Below, in pieces: positions 12,285 to 23,513 of a stretch of DNA of 64,000 nucleotides; the first letter of the stretch is position 1, and each line of letters opens with the position of its first letter. Location of the stretch: NCBI GenBank assembly GCA_973895155.1, contig OZ316896.1, positions 13,330,001 to 13,394,000 on the forward strand, given 5' to 3'. The notes under the pieces were generated by a model, which saw only the letters and a program-made list of their open reading frames with translations, made no database searches and was not told the DNA's origin. The translations under genes and the position numbers were made by a program. This DNA is from Marsupella aquatica. Lineage: Eukaryota > Marchantiophyta.

Positions 12285-12480
12285 CTCATTGATGACATGG
12301 GGGGATCATAATTTGGAGGCACGTGATGAGCTTTTTGGGCTTTTTGTGATACTCTTAGAAAGTTAAAAAACAGTAGTAGCTCTAAACCTCATAGGTGACG
12401 TGGGGGGTCCCTATTTGGAGGCACTGGATGAACTGTTTGTGATACTCTTAGAAAAGTCATAATTTACTTTTTGTCAAACT
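12285..12480. repeat. ~103-bp tandem duplication
   Basis: GRTGACRTGGGGGG, then TTTGGAGGCAC, then TGTGATACTCTTAGAAA recurs at 12291 and 12394. The rest of 8350-12280 shows no gene I can support; the ORFs there are short and lack family features. Confidence 0.6.
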
Positions 12481-12699
12481 CTTAAAAAAGTCACAATTTC
12501 CTGAAAGGGGCCAAACAAAGCACAATGGAGTAAAAGGGAATGAGGTCCAGAACTGACAAACACCAAAGTCAAAAGAAGTGGGCAAACGGCAAACCACAGA
12601 AACCTACAAAGAGGAAAAAGGTGAAAAAGGGGAAAGTGCAACAGTCCACATCTAGTGTAATAAGGTGAGCTAATGATTCACATTTAGTGTTTTAGCTAG

Positions 12700-13235
12700 T
12701 AATGCCATATATTAAAAATCGTAATGAAGAACTGAAACAAGTTAAAATTGAGCACTCCTACCTGCGAAGGAGCTATTGTTTCAACAAGTCGTTGTTCAAT
12801 TGATTAAATGACTGAGAAAGGATGACAGTTATGGATATAGTAATCAGTGTAATATCATGCACCCGTAAATTGGAAACTGAATTTTAAATAGACTCGGAAT
12901 TTGACCGGACTCTTCCAGGTCCACTCCAGGTATTCAATTCCATCAAAATCGCAATGAAGAACTGAAGCAAGTGAAAATTGACCACTGACAAGATTCTACT
13001 CGCGAACGAGTCCTGGTTTCAACACAATCGCTACCTATTGATATCTGCTTGAGATAGAGCGAGTGCCATGATTATAGCCACTTCAATATCACGATCAGTA
13101 CTAGTTAAATTGGAAATTGAATTTTAAACAGATTGGGAATTCGACGGACTACGCATTACCATTATAATGAAGAAGTGAAAGCAAGTAAAATTGACCATTG
13201 ACAAGATCCTACCCTGCGGAGGAGTCATGCAGATT
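12700..13235. repeat. Diverged ~215-230-bp tandem repeat, about 2.4 copies
   Basis: Related segments start near 12715, 12945 and 13160, each with AATGAAGAA.TGAA..CAAGT, then AAAATTGA, then a CTGCGAAGGAG or CTGCGGAGGAG-like phrase. The first two also share AAATTGGAAAYTGAATTTTAAA. The array ends just past the 3' side of the SPH gene at 13295-13789. Confidence 0.65.
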
Positions 13236-13294
13236 GCACAGTGGGGTCCATGACTGGAAACTTATGAAACACATGCTATTGTAAGCTACAGTAG

Positions 13295-13789
13295 TCAAAA
13301 TGACACGCTGACTCGGTTGGTCGGATATACCAAGGAGCTAAGACAACTCGTGTCCCAGTTGAACATGAAATGGTAACCCGACTGAGGAGGAACGTTGCCT
13401 CTAAGGAAAAAACCAGAGGGGTCGATCTTCCACTCACAGATCTCGCACATCATTGGTCCCCAAAGCATGGTGTGGTTCCAGACCGAGAATTGCTTGACAT
13501 ATGTTGTACCCAACCAACTGAAGCCGCAGACCCAGTCCTCAGGTTTTGCGGTCTTTTCGAACCACGTAAATTCATAGCGTTTGCCCGACATTAGCTGCTG
13601 CTCACCGTTGCCCCTGTAGTTACTGTGACAGTCCACCAATACAGAATCATTGAGCTGATTCTGGATAGAGAACTGGTGAGCCCTGGCGAGCTGACAATCG
13701 CCATAGATCATTGCCGTGCCCGCGATGACCACCGCAGCCCACAAAGTCGCCATAGAGTGACGTATGTGGCGACCTTTCATCATCGTCAT
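13295..13789 (-). CDS. S1/SPH-type secreted protein (copy 1)
   Basis: A 164-aa single-exon ORF starting at the ATG at 13789. Residues ~1-38 are a signal peptide (hydrophobic ATLWAAVVIAGTAMIY, then small residues before HQFSIQNQL). The mature part follows the plant self-incompatibility protein S1 pattern: FSIQNQLNDSVLVDCHSN, then VCGFSWLGTTYVKQFSVW, then CEICEWKIDPSGF, and a late CLSS. Cysteine spacing (two single Cys, a CxxC before WK, a C-terminal Cys) fits the family. S1 proteins are small extracellular proteins; poppy PrsS acts as a pollen-growth signal, while the function of most SPH members is unknown. It shares GFSWLGT..VK.F..VW with the SPH gene at 16626, so the two are paralogs. A 113-bp tandem duplication lies just upstream of its start. 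Confidence 0.82.
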   Translation of the reverse strand: MTMMKGRHIRHSMATLWAAVVIAGTAMIYGDCQLARAHQFSIQNQLNDSVLVDCHSNYRGNGEQQLMSGKRYEFTWFEKTAKPEDWVCGFSWLGTTYVKQFSVWNHTMLWGPMMCEICEWKIDPSGFFLRGNVPPQSGYHFMFNWDTSCLSSLVYPTNRVSVSF

Positions 13790-13841
13790 GATTAAGTTCG
13801 TGGAATATGTTCGTCCTGGTGAAGTCTTTAGAACTGTTGCG

Positions 13842-14066
13842 TATAGAGATCAAGCTCTCCGGCTCTTCAGCTAGTTCATAAATCAAATCAACTCCTCCAA
13901 GGGTCTTTCGAGGGCTCTTTCAATTGACATGTGGAATACGTACCTAAAATGTTGTATAGAGATCAAGCTCTCCGGCTCTTCAGCTAGTTCATAAATCAAA
14001 TCAACTCCTCCAAGGGTCTTTCGAGGGCTCTTTCAATTGACATGTGGAATACGTACCTAAAATGTT
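13842..14066. repeat. Near-perfect 113-bp tandem duplication upstream of SPH copy 1
   Basis: The segment from TATAGAGATCAAGCTCTCCG to GAATACGTACCTAAAATGTT occurs twice head to tail (starts 13842 and 13955) with essentially no differences, so the duplication is recent. It begins ~50 bp upstream of the SPH start codon and probably covers its promoter or 5' leader. Confidence 0.92.
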
Positions 14067-14274
14067 TGACATTTACAAGCATAGCAGAAGGTGGCCTTCA
14101 TCATGCGTGTCTTGTAAGTTGTCAGTATGCGACGCTACCGGGCTTCAAGCAGTGAACGAGCTAAAAAGAGGGCTAGGTTCAAAGAGCTCGCGAAAACTGA
14201 CAATCAGGATAGTACTTGTGTCGGAGCTTTATGCTCGTGTCCAGCAGGGTTGGTAAGAGCGCTTTGCCGAGTCC

Positions 14275-14375
14275 ACATTCTAAATATGGCGTGCATGACA
14301 CAATTTCTGAATATGTACTACATTGTACGAAACGGTGCAAGCACACTTTCTGAATATGGACTACATTGTACGTGC
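14275..14375. repeat. ~62-bp direct repeat
   Basis: TTTCTGAATATGTACTACAT and TTTCTGAATATGGACTACAT, each followed by TGTACG, occur 46 bp apart in similar flanks. No gene is seen around them. Confidence 0.5.
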
Positions 14376-15358
14376 CTCTGCATCCAGCAGTGACCATGTG
14401 AGCCTCGGTTGGTGAAAGACTGTTCACACTAGATCCAATCTCGTTTAACTCGGATTGTCTCAATCGAGTTGTCAGCATGGAATTTATCCTGAGTACATGT
14501 ACGTATAGAGCTCGTGCTGTTTCAGGTAAGATCTAGCTGACATCAGTAGATGTCATGAATTCATGTACCGTATGCCGATTGCGTTAGGAATTTTCCAAAC
14601 CGCAACATCGACGCAAATGAATGTATACTAGCTACTGTAACTAATGCAATTCTGAGAACGCAGAGGGACGCATGTTGCGTATGCCTCAAATCGCTGGATT
14701 CTGGCTGCTTGGGGCTCGATCAAGAACTGGCATTTGCAAGCATCGATCACTAGCTCCGTAAATGTGGATCCCCAAGTTAGGGACGAATCCTGGAAGCCAA
14801 CCACCTGTGGTAATCCCTGTTATGTTCAAATCCAAATGGGAAGATCCTTCATTCGGGAGATTGAGGCTCTCTTTCCGGCACGACTGGCAAAATTCCACGC
14901 TCGTGACGTAACATGATAACATGATACCAGAATTTCAACGACAAAACTGTGCTGACAGGATATGGTTCCTTGTGATCTGCGTTGTAGGTCAGTTTTAATC
15001 ATCTTGCGATACACATGCAAGTACGGCATGTCACGCACGTTACATAGAGCATGGTCGTTGAAGTCAATGGTATGGCCAAAAGCCCTTTTACTTTCCGGGT
15101 ACACTCAAGGGACCCGAAATTGTTGGGGTATTGACTGACTCAGAAAAACTGGAGGCAAAAGTGTAACATCATCACGGCCATTTTTAGGTCAATGTTTGAA
15201 TGGCTTGTTTTTCTTCTTTCTCGCGTAAAGAATGATAACTAAATAATGCTTTTTTAATTATCAACTACTCGACATAGATAGTCTTGTTTCCTGACGACTC
15301 ATGTAACAGTTCTTCTGATAAATGGAAGCAGTTGAATTGATGGTGTGATAAGGTATCA

Positions 15359-15865
15359 CTACACTCCTACAATATATAGAGGCCCTTGGACAAAAGACTC
15401 AGATAGCCCTCCTACAAAGTTGCAGCCTGAACGACATTCAAGCTTGTAACTTACTCTACAATACTGCACAAGTCCCGTGACGGATAAGGCTCTCGAATCT
15501 ACCAGATATTCTGTGTCCTGAGATGGAAGATTTCCAGGCAAAGACAATGGAACTACCCACGATATCTTCCCAGAATCACCAGTACAAAGGGACGTGCCTG
15601 AGTAACTAACCCGAATCGTAACGGTAGCTCGATCCGCTATGAAAGTAAAATGCGTTCGTGCATGCTTGTCTGCTGACGCAAGGACTAGAGATCTGATCGA
15701 GTGTAGAAAATAGACAGAGACCATGTGTGAGGCCATCGTTTGAGTACCGCGGTACTCTAGACTACAATAATAGACTGTTCTAGACTGCGGTAGACTAGAC
15801 TCAACTACAACACAATAGCTTTCGCTTCCAGTTCTAGGAAAGCAATTCAGCGACAAGTACTTCAC
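15359..15865 (-). CDS. Hypothetical ORF between the SPH genes
   Basis: An open frame of 168 codons; the first in-frame ATG lies ~42 codons in (MASHMVSVYF). The second half has a protein-like composition (RATVTIRVSYSGTSLCTGDS, VDSRALSVTG, several Cys), which might suggest a small secreted protein, but there is no clear signal peptide and no family I recognise. It could be a chance frame or an untranslated transcript. Confidence 0.2.
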   Translation of the reverse strand: MKYLSLNCFPRTGSESYCVVVESSLPQSRTVYYCSLEYRGTQTMASHMVSVYFLHSIRSLVLASADKHARTHFTFIADRATVTIRVSYSGTSLCTGDSGKISWVVPLSLPGNLPSQDTEYLVDSRALSVTGLVQYCRVSYKLECRSGCNFVGGLSESFVQGPLYIVGV

Positions 15866-16625
15866 GAAATTTCACCAAATGACTCCAACCTCTTTAGCAA
15901 AAGCGCTACGACCCTATTTTGGCCTGAACTGAGTTCTTGAAGGACTTGGATCTCCTGAATTCCAGCAAGAAAACGGCTACAGAACTGTACATACTGCTTC
16001 TTAGCCTTGAAGCGAGTTCTATAACGTATTGCATTGCATGTACAGTTCGTTCCATTTAGCATCTTTGTGTCTCTGGTAGCTTTTCTATTGAGTTGCATAC
16101 AACGAGGATTGGGAGCGGCGGAGCACTTTGCTGCCGAGTAGGGGCTTAGTTTGCTGCTCAGTCAGGCTTTAGTGTTTTGGTGTTCGGCTTTTTGGCTAGT
16201 TGGTCTTCCTTCTCCCTTCTATTGGGTCTCCGTCGTTTGGGATCCCATATATATATCTGGATTTTGTTCTCTGACTTGCAGTTTGATTTATATGTATTTA
16301 GCACCGCAAATCTATAGGGGAAGCAACCCCAGGCGTCGTCCGCAAGCTAGGGCAACATCTTACGAATTGAAGAGGAGAGTGATGGACAGCTGTTCCATCC
16401 GGTCTATATGCACCTAGCTCAGTACTGTGGAATCATCGAAAGGTTTCAAAATTTGTAGACAACATTGTCATACGGCGCTGGAGTGCCTTTTACTCCACCA
16501 ATCACATATCAACTTGATACCAATCGACAGCACGGGATCGAAGTGCTTCCTCGCTTGAATTTCAAGCCAAGTGACGTGCGCTCTCGGAAGAATCTGCGAA
16601 CAGCCAAAGCTGAGTGCCAAGCACG

Positions 16626-17051
16626 ATGGCATTGCGCAATGACTTGACACATTTTTCTCGAGTGCGCTGCCACCGGCTTCTGCTGCTGATTACCTTGCTC
16701 GTCATCCACAATGTCCATTTCGCAGGGGCTCACCGGTTCGACGTGAACAACACTCTCGGGAGCCCTTTGTCAGCTGAATGCTTCGATCCCGAGAGCGGGA
16801 CCCGAAATCCGGACGTGACCATTGTCAGCCCCGGAACGGTACTGACGATGCTCATCGATGACTTTTCTATGGCGAGGGCGTGCTCCTTCAGCTGGCTTGG
16901 GACTGCCAGAGTGAAGGAATTCGTGGTCTGGGCTCGAAACTCGTGCGACAGTTGCTATTGGAAAGTTGACAGCAGCGGCTTCTCTCGCAAACAATTCGAT
17001 GGATCGTTCAAGCAGATGTTTCCATGGAGGAGTACCTGCTTTAGTTCTTAG
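16626..17051 (+). CDS. S1/SPH-type secreted protein (copy 2)
   Basis: A 141-aa single-exon ORF. I chose the ATG at 16626 over an upstream GTG because it leads straight into a signal peptide (HRLLLLITLLVIHNVHFAGA, cleaved near residue 35). The mature protein reads HRFDVNNTL, SAECFD, ACSFSWLGTARVKEFVVW, CDSCYWKVDSSGF, PWRSTCFSS. This matches S1 proteins in length, cysteine order and the WKV..SGF core. It is a diverged paralog of the minus-strand gene at 13295-13789; the two are divergently transcribed with ~2.8 kb between start codons. A 45-bp tandem array starts ~50 bp after its stop codon. Confidence 0.82.
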   Translation: MALRNDLTHFSRVRCHRLLLLITLLVIHNVHFAGAHRFDVNNTLGSPLSAECFDPESGTRNPDVTIVSPGTVLTMLIDDFSMARACSFSWLGTARVKEFVVWARNSCDSCYWKVDSSGFSRKQFDGSFKQMFPWRSTCFSS

Positions 17052-17097
17052 GGCCATCTTGCATCTGAAGACTCCTTCAGAGCCGTTTATGCTAACC

Positions 17098-17400
17098 TTG
17101 AGTGAGATTTGTAACTCAACCTCCTCTGGCTAACCTACCCCTAGCAGGGAGATTTGTAACTCAACCTCCTTTGGCTAACCTACCTACCCCTAGCAGTGAG
17201 ATTTGTAACTCAACCTCCTTTGGCTAACCTACCCCTAGCAGTGAGATTGGTAACTCAACCTCCTTTGGCTAACCTACCCCTAGCAGTGAGATTGGTAACT
17301 CAACCTCCTTTGGCTAACCTACCCCTAGCAGTGAGATTGGTAACTCAACCTCCTTTGGCTGACATAGCCCCAGCATGCTAACATTGAGTGAGATTTGTAT
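17098..17400. repeat. 45-bp tandem array, about 6.5 copies
   Basis: The unit is GTGAGATTTGTAACTCAACC followed by TCCTTTGGCTAACCTACCCC and TAGCA. Copies begin near 17102, 17150, 17198, 17243, 17288, 17333 and, degenerate, 17388. The second has an extra TACC. One frame stays open through part of the array and gives a repeated 15-residue peptide (LVTQPPLANLPLAVR); no start or gene context supports translation. Confidence 0.92.
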
Positions 17401-17474
17401 ACCTCAACCTCCAGCCTCCTTCAACTGGCCAGACAACATCCAAAGTGCAGATCCAAGGGCAAGGGCCAGAAATT

Positions 17475-19980
17475 TTACTACCCTTTTTTTTTTTTCTCAT
17501 TTGGTTAATATAATCTATGGATTAAAATTTTACTACCTTTTTTTTCATTTTTTTAATATAATCTATAGATTATACCGCTTAAACCCCACAGATGAGGGCA
17601 CATATAAAGGGAAGGGGAGGAGAGCAGCACCCACCAATAAAACTTTCCTGGCCTTGAGGTAGAGAACTCTGAAACTGGAATAAAGTAAAGAGACAACTCC
17701 CAGCAGAGCCTGGTAAAGTCTGGATGTGGAAATGACAAGCATGACGGAATGCATGTAGTGGCTTCGGTAGGTAGGTAGTTCACAAGTAGCAGGGTAAGCA
17801 AATAGTGTGGAGATTTGGATTTGCTTTTTAGTGATACTTTGGGGAGTGCTAGGGGCTGGAAACTTGTGAGACAATACATGCAAGAAGGCCCTTAGACCCC
17901 GAGCTCTGATAATAGTAGCTAGCCCCATGCCCTTACCATCACACTGATTGTCCATAGCAGGAAAGGTGTTGCACATTATTGTCTATTATATTATATATCA
18001 CATGATTGTCTCAATAGCCACTGATGTTGAAGGGACCGTGTGAACAGCTAAAAAATGATGCCCTACTAGAGGCATTAGCAGACAGTGTCAAAACCTTATA
18101 TCAATGACCTTTGGAATATGTACTAGATGAATTTTGCTTCTTCATTGAGTATTAAGTTTATATTCCTTGCTTGGAAAGTACACAAAAACACTTATTGGGC
18201 TTCCAAATATTAAAACCAAATGACCCGGCTCCTAGCTTTCAAGGTTATGTGGTGTGGCTTCCAAAACCATGACTGTTCTTACTAATATGTGTTCTCAGAA
18301 GTAAAATAACTTTCCTATAGTGACAAAGGACCAATTCCGTGGATTGTTGTGGGGGTGACCCTGTCCTTGGCCTATCGATCTTTTATATATTAATTCTAAG
18401 CAATCATCCAAGTATTGCATGACAGGGGACCAATTCTGTGTATTCTTTGGGTGTGTTATCAGAAGTAAAAACAACTTTCCTATAGTGCATTGTTTGGGGT
18501 GACCCTGTCCTTGGCCTATTAATCTTTTATATATTAATTCTAAACAATCCAAGTATTGCATGACAGTGGACCAATTCTGTGTTATCTTTGGGTCTGACGC
18601 CATATACTGTCTTGGACTATTGACTCAAAGATCTTTTCTAGAAATATAGAAATTTGAATCAGTCATCCTATAGTGACACTCAGGGGGACCTGTCCTTGAG
18701 CATTGATCCAAAGATCTTCTACTCAGATAGAATTTTGAAGCAGTCATCTCCAAAAATCTATTATTTATATAGAGAAATCTGAAGCAGGGCTTCATCCCCA
18801 AAAGATCTTTAATTTATTTATAGAAAGGTTTGAGGAAGTCATCTCCATTGAGAATCTTTATATATAAGAAATTTGAAGTCTAACAGGTGACCTATTTTGT
18901 GGATTGTTTGGGGATGAAGCCCAGTCTTGAGCTATTGACCTAATTAAAGATGGTTCTTCAATGGCATCCGGGGAAGGGTGCTCATAGTTGGAGCAACTTA
19001 TAGAAATTTGAAGCAATCACAAGGGGCAATCATCCTATCTGGCATCCTATAGTAGTGATACAGGACCTATTGAGTGGGTACATTTCAATTTCCATAAATA
19101 AAAAACCCTCTATTTTAGGAAGATAAACCGTCTTTAAGGTAATTATTCAAAATGGATTTAAAAGCACAGTAACCTTACCTGTAGAGTAAAAAACCGGCAA
19201 CTGGACTGCAGCTACCTGTAAAGTAACTTGGTTTGGTAGACTGCCTTTACGTCCAATTTATTATATTTTAACCCCTAAAAAACTTCAAGTAAAGTTCTTT
19301 CTGAATTAAACAAGCTCTGTAAAGAATAGATAAGTACCTCATAAGTTGAAGCCCAAAATTTTCTGAATTACACAAGCTCTATAAAGAAAAGATAAGTAAC
19401 TCATAAGTTGAAGCCCAAAATTCTGGGATTGTGCAATTTTCTAGGCTTGTCCAAGTGACGGTACATTTCACATCTCCTGTACAGTCCATAGACCAAGAAA
19501 GTAAATAAGCGTACATTTAATTCCATGATGTCCAACCATCAACTTGTTTATGTTGCACTCTGAGTTCTCAAAAACAGGAGCATGGTAGGTACCAAACTAT
19601 GAATAGAAAACCTAACACTATTGGTTGTTTATTCAAGGCATTGGTCTCTACCTTGTTTCACCAACCTTTGCATGATTGGATTATCTCCATATGACCGAGG
19701 GAAATTCAATCCTTGATTGAGCATAAATATCAATTTGCCAATTCAACATCCCCTACCTGACTCCCTTCCACCATCCTACTCATACTTACTTCAAAATTTT
19801 AAGTACACTCGAGCACAACGACACATCCTCAAATGAATGATGTTAAGAAACAAAACAATTGAATATATGTCACATTCTAGTCACATTCTGCATTTGACGT
19901 GGTCAATGCTTGCAAGTCAGTTCCATCTAGTATATATGTTCTGTTGTATATAAGAGCATCAATAGTTCATGATAATTCTC
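17475..19980. other. Non-coding stretch with short duplications
   Basis: I see no gene here. 17485-17570 repeats a T-run/ATAATCTATRGATTA phrase twice. 18300-18600 repeats AACTTTCCTATAGTG, GTGACCCTGTCCTTGGCCTA and TTTTATATATTAATTCTAA in a ~185-bp tandem pattern. 19300-19425 has a 61-bp tandem pair ending CTCATAAGTTGAAGCCCAAA. Composition is AT-rich. Confidence 0.5.
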
Positions 19981-19989
19981 ATAGGCAAC

Positions 19990-20365
19990 TGTCGGGAAAC
20001 TTGTGGGGGCCTAAACCAAAATATCCCGCCCCCTGTTGAGCATTAGACGACAATCACAACGGTAAGCACATGACACATCCAACGTGCAAGTAATCGACAC
20101 AAGAGATATGTGGTTCACCTCCTCGAGGTTACATCCACGGGAACACACAAGAGAGCTTTACTGAACTCTAAGCCCGTCGGCCATACCAAGTCTCCATAGT
20201 GTAAGCTCTCCTCATCTCTCAAGTGGCTCCATAACAATGAGCCTAAGTTTCACTTATCCAAGCAAACACTATTTGGCATATAGTGTGCATCCTAGTTAAC
20301 CTAACCACGTCTCCGGCTATGGTTACATGTCGTAACCCTAGACCTTGAGTAAATACCTAACACCC
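19990..20365 (+). mobile_element. LTR-like fragment, possibly a solo LTR
   Basis: The segment begins TGTCGGGAAACTTGTGG and contains ATGTGGTTCACCTCCTCGAG followed by GTTACATCCACGGG. This resembles the conserved TGTGGTTC...CCACGGG module often seen in plant Copia-type LTRs. No gag/pol ORF lies beside it and I could not find a second LTR or a target duplication, so this is a pattern match from memory. Confidence 0.35.
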
Positions 20366-21634
20366 CCCCACACACACAAAAAAAGGGAAAAAAAGATCAA
20401 CCCAATTCAAAAATCCATCCCTAATATTAAGGGTTTTGTACCCTCATATACCACAAGAAATTTATCATATAATTATAGTGTCAAGTATATATATCCATGT
20501 GTACCAATTGAGTGATGCCACACGCCCCAATTATAATTATAAGCTGACATGTGTCATGTACATGGATGACATTTGAAGACCCCTAACTTATCCTAACACC
20601 TTCCATGGAATGTCGGTTTTTTTATGAGGGTTGATCATTCTTTAAAGTTGGGGAAAAAATAAAATATACCTTAAATTGTTTTCCATAAAACTTTGGAAAT
20701 CTTTTGTCAAAACCATTTAAATGACTCCATGCTTTGTTGCACATGATATACCATTTCCATAGATAGATGAAAGTGCAAAGATTAAATTGAGGATTCTAAA
20801 TGATGTGAATTTTAAAGGTAGTTAGGACAATTTTGTTGAATACAGATAGGAGTACATTAATGGTAATGCTGAGGGTAATATGGAGAATGTTTCCCTTAGT
20901 ACCTCTATGTCTATACAATACATGTAACATTCCATATGCTTCAAGCAAAATATTACTTTATCCATACTAGTGGATAGGCCTTAGAGTCCCTAAGTTGGTA
21001 TTCCTCTATCCATAGTAGTTATGATGTTTCTTACCATTTGTTTGGTACTCCTCTAATATCCATAGTAGCAAGTTACTTTGGTAAATGTAAGAGAAGTTGA
21101 AAAGTTTATTGGGTTTCTTACATGTTGCCTTGGTAAATGTTAGAGTAGTAAGTTGAAGAGTTTCTTTCTACTTGTCATTATTTCAAAAATGTGTAAATTA
21201 AATAGAAATTTGAAACATATCACCAGAAAACATTGATATATCATCACAACTCATCCAAATATTATTTTCTTTCACCCCTATTTTACATTTTTCTTTGTTT
21301 ACTTGAAATGTTGTTTTTCAATTTTCCATTGTTTTTACAGTATCAGGGTCTAATTGTTTTTCTTTGCCTTGCCTCAAACACAAACAGTCAAATTTGGCTC
21401 TTCTTCCCGCTCTTCTTGCATAACCTAGATTCTTGTTTGTGACTAATCATGCTTATATGGCTGCAAGTGGATCCGGGAATTTTGAAAATAATTTCCCATG
21501 GGGGTCCATAATTAATTTGTGGTCAAACTACTATGCTCAGACACTCCAATTTTGTGGCTCATAGTTCTTTTGAGTCTTTAGCTCACGTTTGTTCAATCAG
21601 AAATGCTCCTGATTCCTAGAGATGGATGGGTAGT

Positions 21635-22185
21635 GGTAAATACTACAGCAAACCAGCTCATTCAAAAAAATTTCTCCCATTTATTCCCTTGCCAGCCAAA
21701 AAACTCTTGATGTCCGAGTACAGTTTTAAATTTTCTTTTCCAGACTGCCAGCCAAAGGACACTTTTTGTTTTGCCTCACAAAAATTAATTGAATTTCATT
21801 CAAAAATCAAGCATACAACATGGATGACTCGGGATCGGCACCCAGGTGCCCAACAACCAGAGAGTACACTCGATGTCTGAAATACAGTTTAGATAATGTT
21901 TGTTTATTTCTCTACAATGGACATGTCTGTGTACATTGTAAATTCTTCCAGAGACTGAGAGTTGGTGGTAAATTAAACAAAAAAACAAAAAATGAAGCAT
22001 GTTCCGGATGAGCATGCTATAATATAGAGCAAACCAGAAACTCCATGCTCATTCAATTTTTTGTCCCCCCCTTCTTTTCTTGCCAGCCAACAAACCACTT
22101 GATGTCCCAAATACAGTTCTAATTTTTGTGTTCTAAAATGGAGGCGTCACTCTGTATATATTGTAAATGTTAGAGCAGAACTGAC
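21635..22185. repeat. Diverged direct repeat, ~400 bp apart
   Basis: CTTGCCAGCCAAMAAACYMC with TTGATGTCC.A.TACAGTT occurs at ~21690 and ~22080, both preceded by AGCAAACCAG and CTCATTCAA. This indicates a duplicated, mutated segment. No coding content is seen; 20400-21600 is AT-rich and empty to my eye. Confidence 0.5.
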
Positions 22186-22244
22186 GAATGGTTTATGGAC
22201 CTGGGAAGGAGAAGGAGCTGGAAAGAAACGAATGTCCAGTGAAC

Positions 22245-22715
22245 TCAATTCAAACAGAATTTTACTGGAAATTCATTCTCTGGTATTCTCTGAGCTTTCG
22301 CTTCCTGTTTGATCGAGTTGACGAGCTGGATACTTACTGCTGCTGGAAGTGTGATGATCGAGCCGACATTAGAAGAACCGCTCCGTCTCACATGTCGTCG
22401 ATCAATGCCGTGGTTGTGGAGGAATGGGATGAGGTCAGAGGAATCCGAAATTGGAGAAGCTATGGAGCAGGGGCTGGCTGTGAGCTCTGTCCTGAGTTTT
22501 GGAGTCACCTCAAAGCGGAAGTTGAATGCGGCACCATTGAGGTTTCTGGATTGCAAGGAATAAGAGTGGAATGGCTGTTGGTGCCCGGTGATTTCTCTGC
22601 CATCCTCACAGTTACGTATAGCTTCTCCGCTGACCACTGCTGCGCCTAAATTCTGCAATGCATGTTGGACCTCTTCCGTGGAGCTCGTCTGCGATCCAAT
22701 ACAAACCGATACCAT
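22245..22715 (-). CDS. Hypothetical protein exon, uncertain
   Basis: An open frame from the ATG at 22715 with protein-like composition (TEEVQHALQNLGAAVVSGEA; later SIASPISDSSDLIPFLHNHG). It runs into a strong donor-like site, GCA|GTAAGT, at ~22338, so it may be a coding exon of a spliced minus-strand gene. The plus strand is also open over 22188-22649, and I cannot decide which is real. I do not recognise the protein. The hAT-like element at 22834-23513 lies ~120 bp upstream of this start. Confidence 0.25.
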   Translation of the reverse strand: MVSVCIGSQTSSTEEVQHALQNLGAAVVSGEAIRNCEDGREITGHQQPFHSYSLQSRNLNGAAFNFRFEVTPKLRTELTASPCSIASPISDSSDLIPFLHNHGIDRRHVRRSGSSNVGSIITLPAAVSIQLVNSIKQEAKAQRIPENEFPVKFCLN

Positions 22716-22833
22716 GGCTGATTTTCCTCCGAGACGTAGCTACGTAGCTGAGATTGAGTATCTATGCAGCTGGAGCGCAGAATCCGGAGAAGATACCTTG
22801 ACGATGAAATTCATTCCGCCAAAATGGTCAGCT

Positions 22834-23513
22834 CCCGGTTTAACCTGACGGGCAAGTTGACGGCTTGCCGGGCACGTCAAACTGTCAAATGACGGCTCGA
22901 AAATGACCAATTTGACGGATATTCCACAATATTCTCCCGAACTCACCCGGACTCCCCCGGACCCTTCCCGGACTCCTCCCGAACTCACCCGGACCCTTCC
23001 CGGACTCCCCCAGACCCGAACCCGGACTCCCCCGGACCCCGGTTCGGGGTGGCAGCCAGCCGGGGCCGGGTCTGGGGTCGGGGCTGGGGGAAGGAGGGCG
23101 GGGTTTAGAGTCCCGGACTCCCCCGGACCCGAACCCGGACCCTTCCCGAACTCCCCCGAACTCCCCCGACCCTCCCCCGAAACTCCCCCGAAACTCCCCC
23201 GACCCTCCCCCGAACTCCCCCGAAACTCCCCCGAAACACCCCCGACCCTCCCCCGAACTCCCCCGACCTACCCTGAACTCCCGGTCCCCCGAACCTTGCC
23301 CAAACTCCCCCGAACCCGGCCCAGACTCCCCCGAACCCGAACTCCCCCTCGCCTGAACTCCCCCGAACTCCCCCGACCTCCCCCAAACCTCGCCCGAACT
23401 CGGCCCGAATGTCTCCCGAACTTGTCCCGGCCCGGACTGCTCCCGAACCCGGGTGCCGGGTTACCGATTTGCCGACGATTTTTGGCCAGTTTGACGGGCA
23501 AGGTCAAACCGGG
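22834..23513. mobile_element. hAT-like non-autonomous element (MITE) with C-rich core
   Basis: The termini are CCCGGTTTAACCT (22834-22846) and AGGTCAAACCGGG (23501-23513), inverted repeats of 13 bp with one mismatch. They are flanked by an exact 8-bp direct repeat, GGTCAGCT, at 22826-22833 and 23514-23521. Eight-bp target duplications with short TIRs are the hallmark of the hAT superfamily. Subterminal regions repeat TTGACGG and ACGGGCAAG-like motifs in both orientations. The core (22930-23460) is an irregular array of CCCCCGAACT, CCCCCGGACC and CCCCCGACC words on the plus strand. There is no transposase. Open frames through the core (Pro/Glu/Leu-rich one way, Gly/Val-rich the other) are low-complexity by-products. 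Confidence 0.85.
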
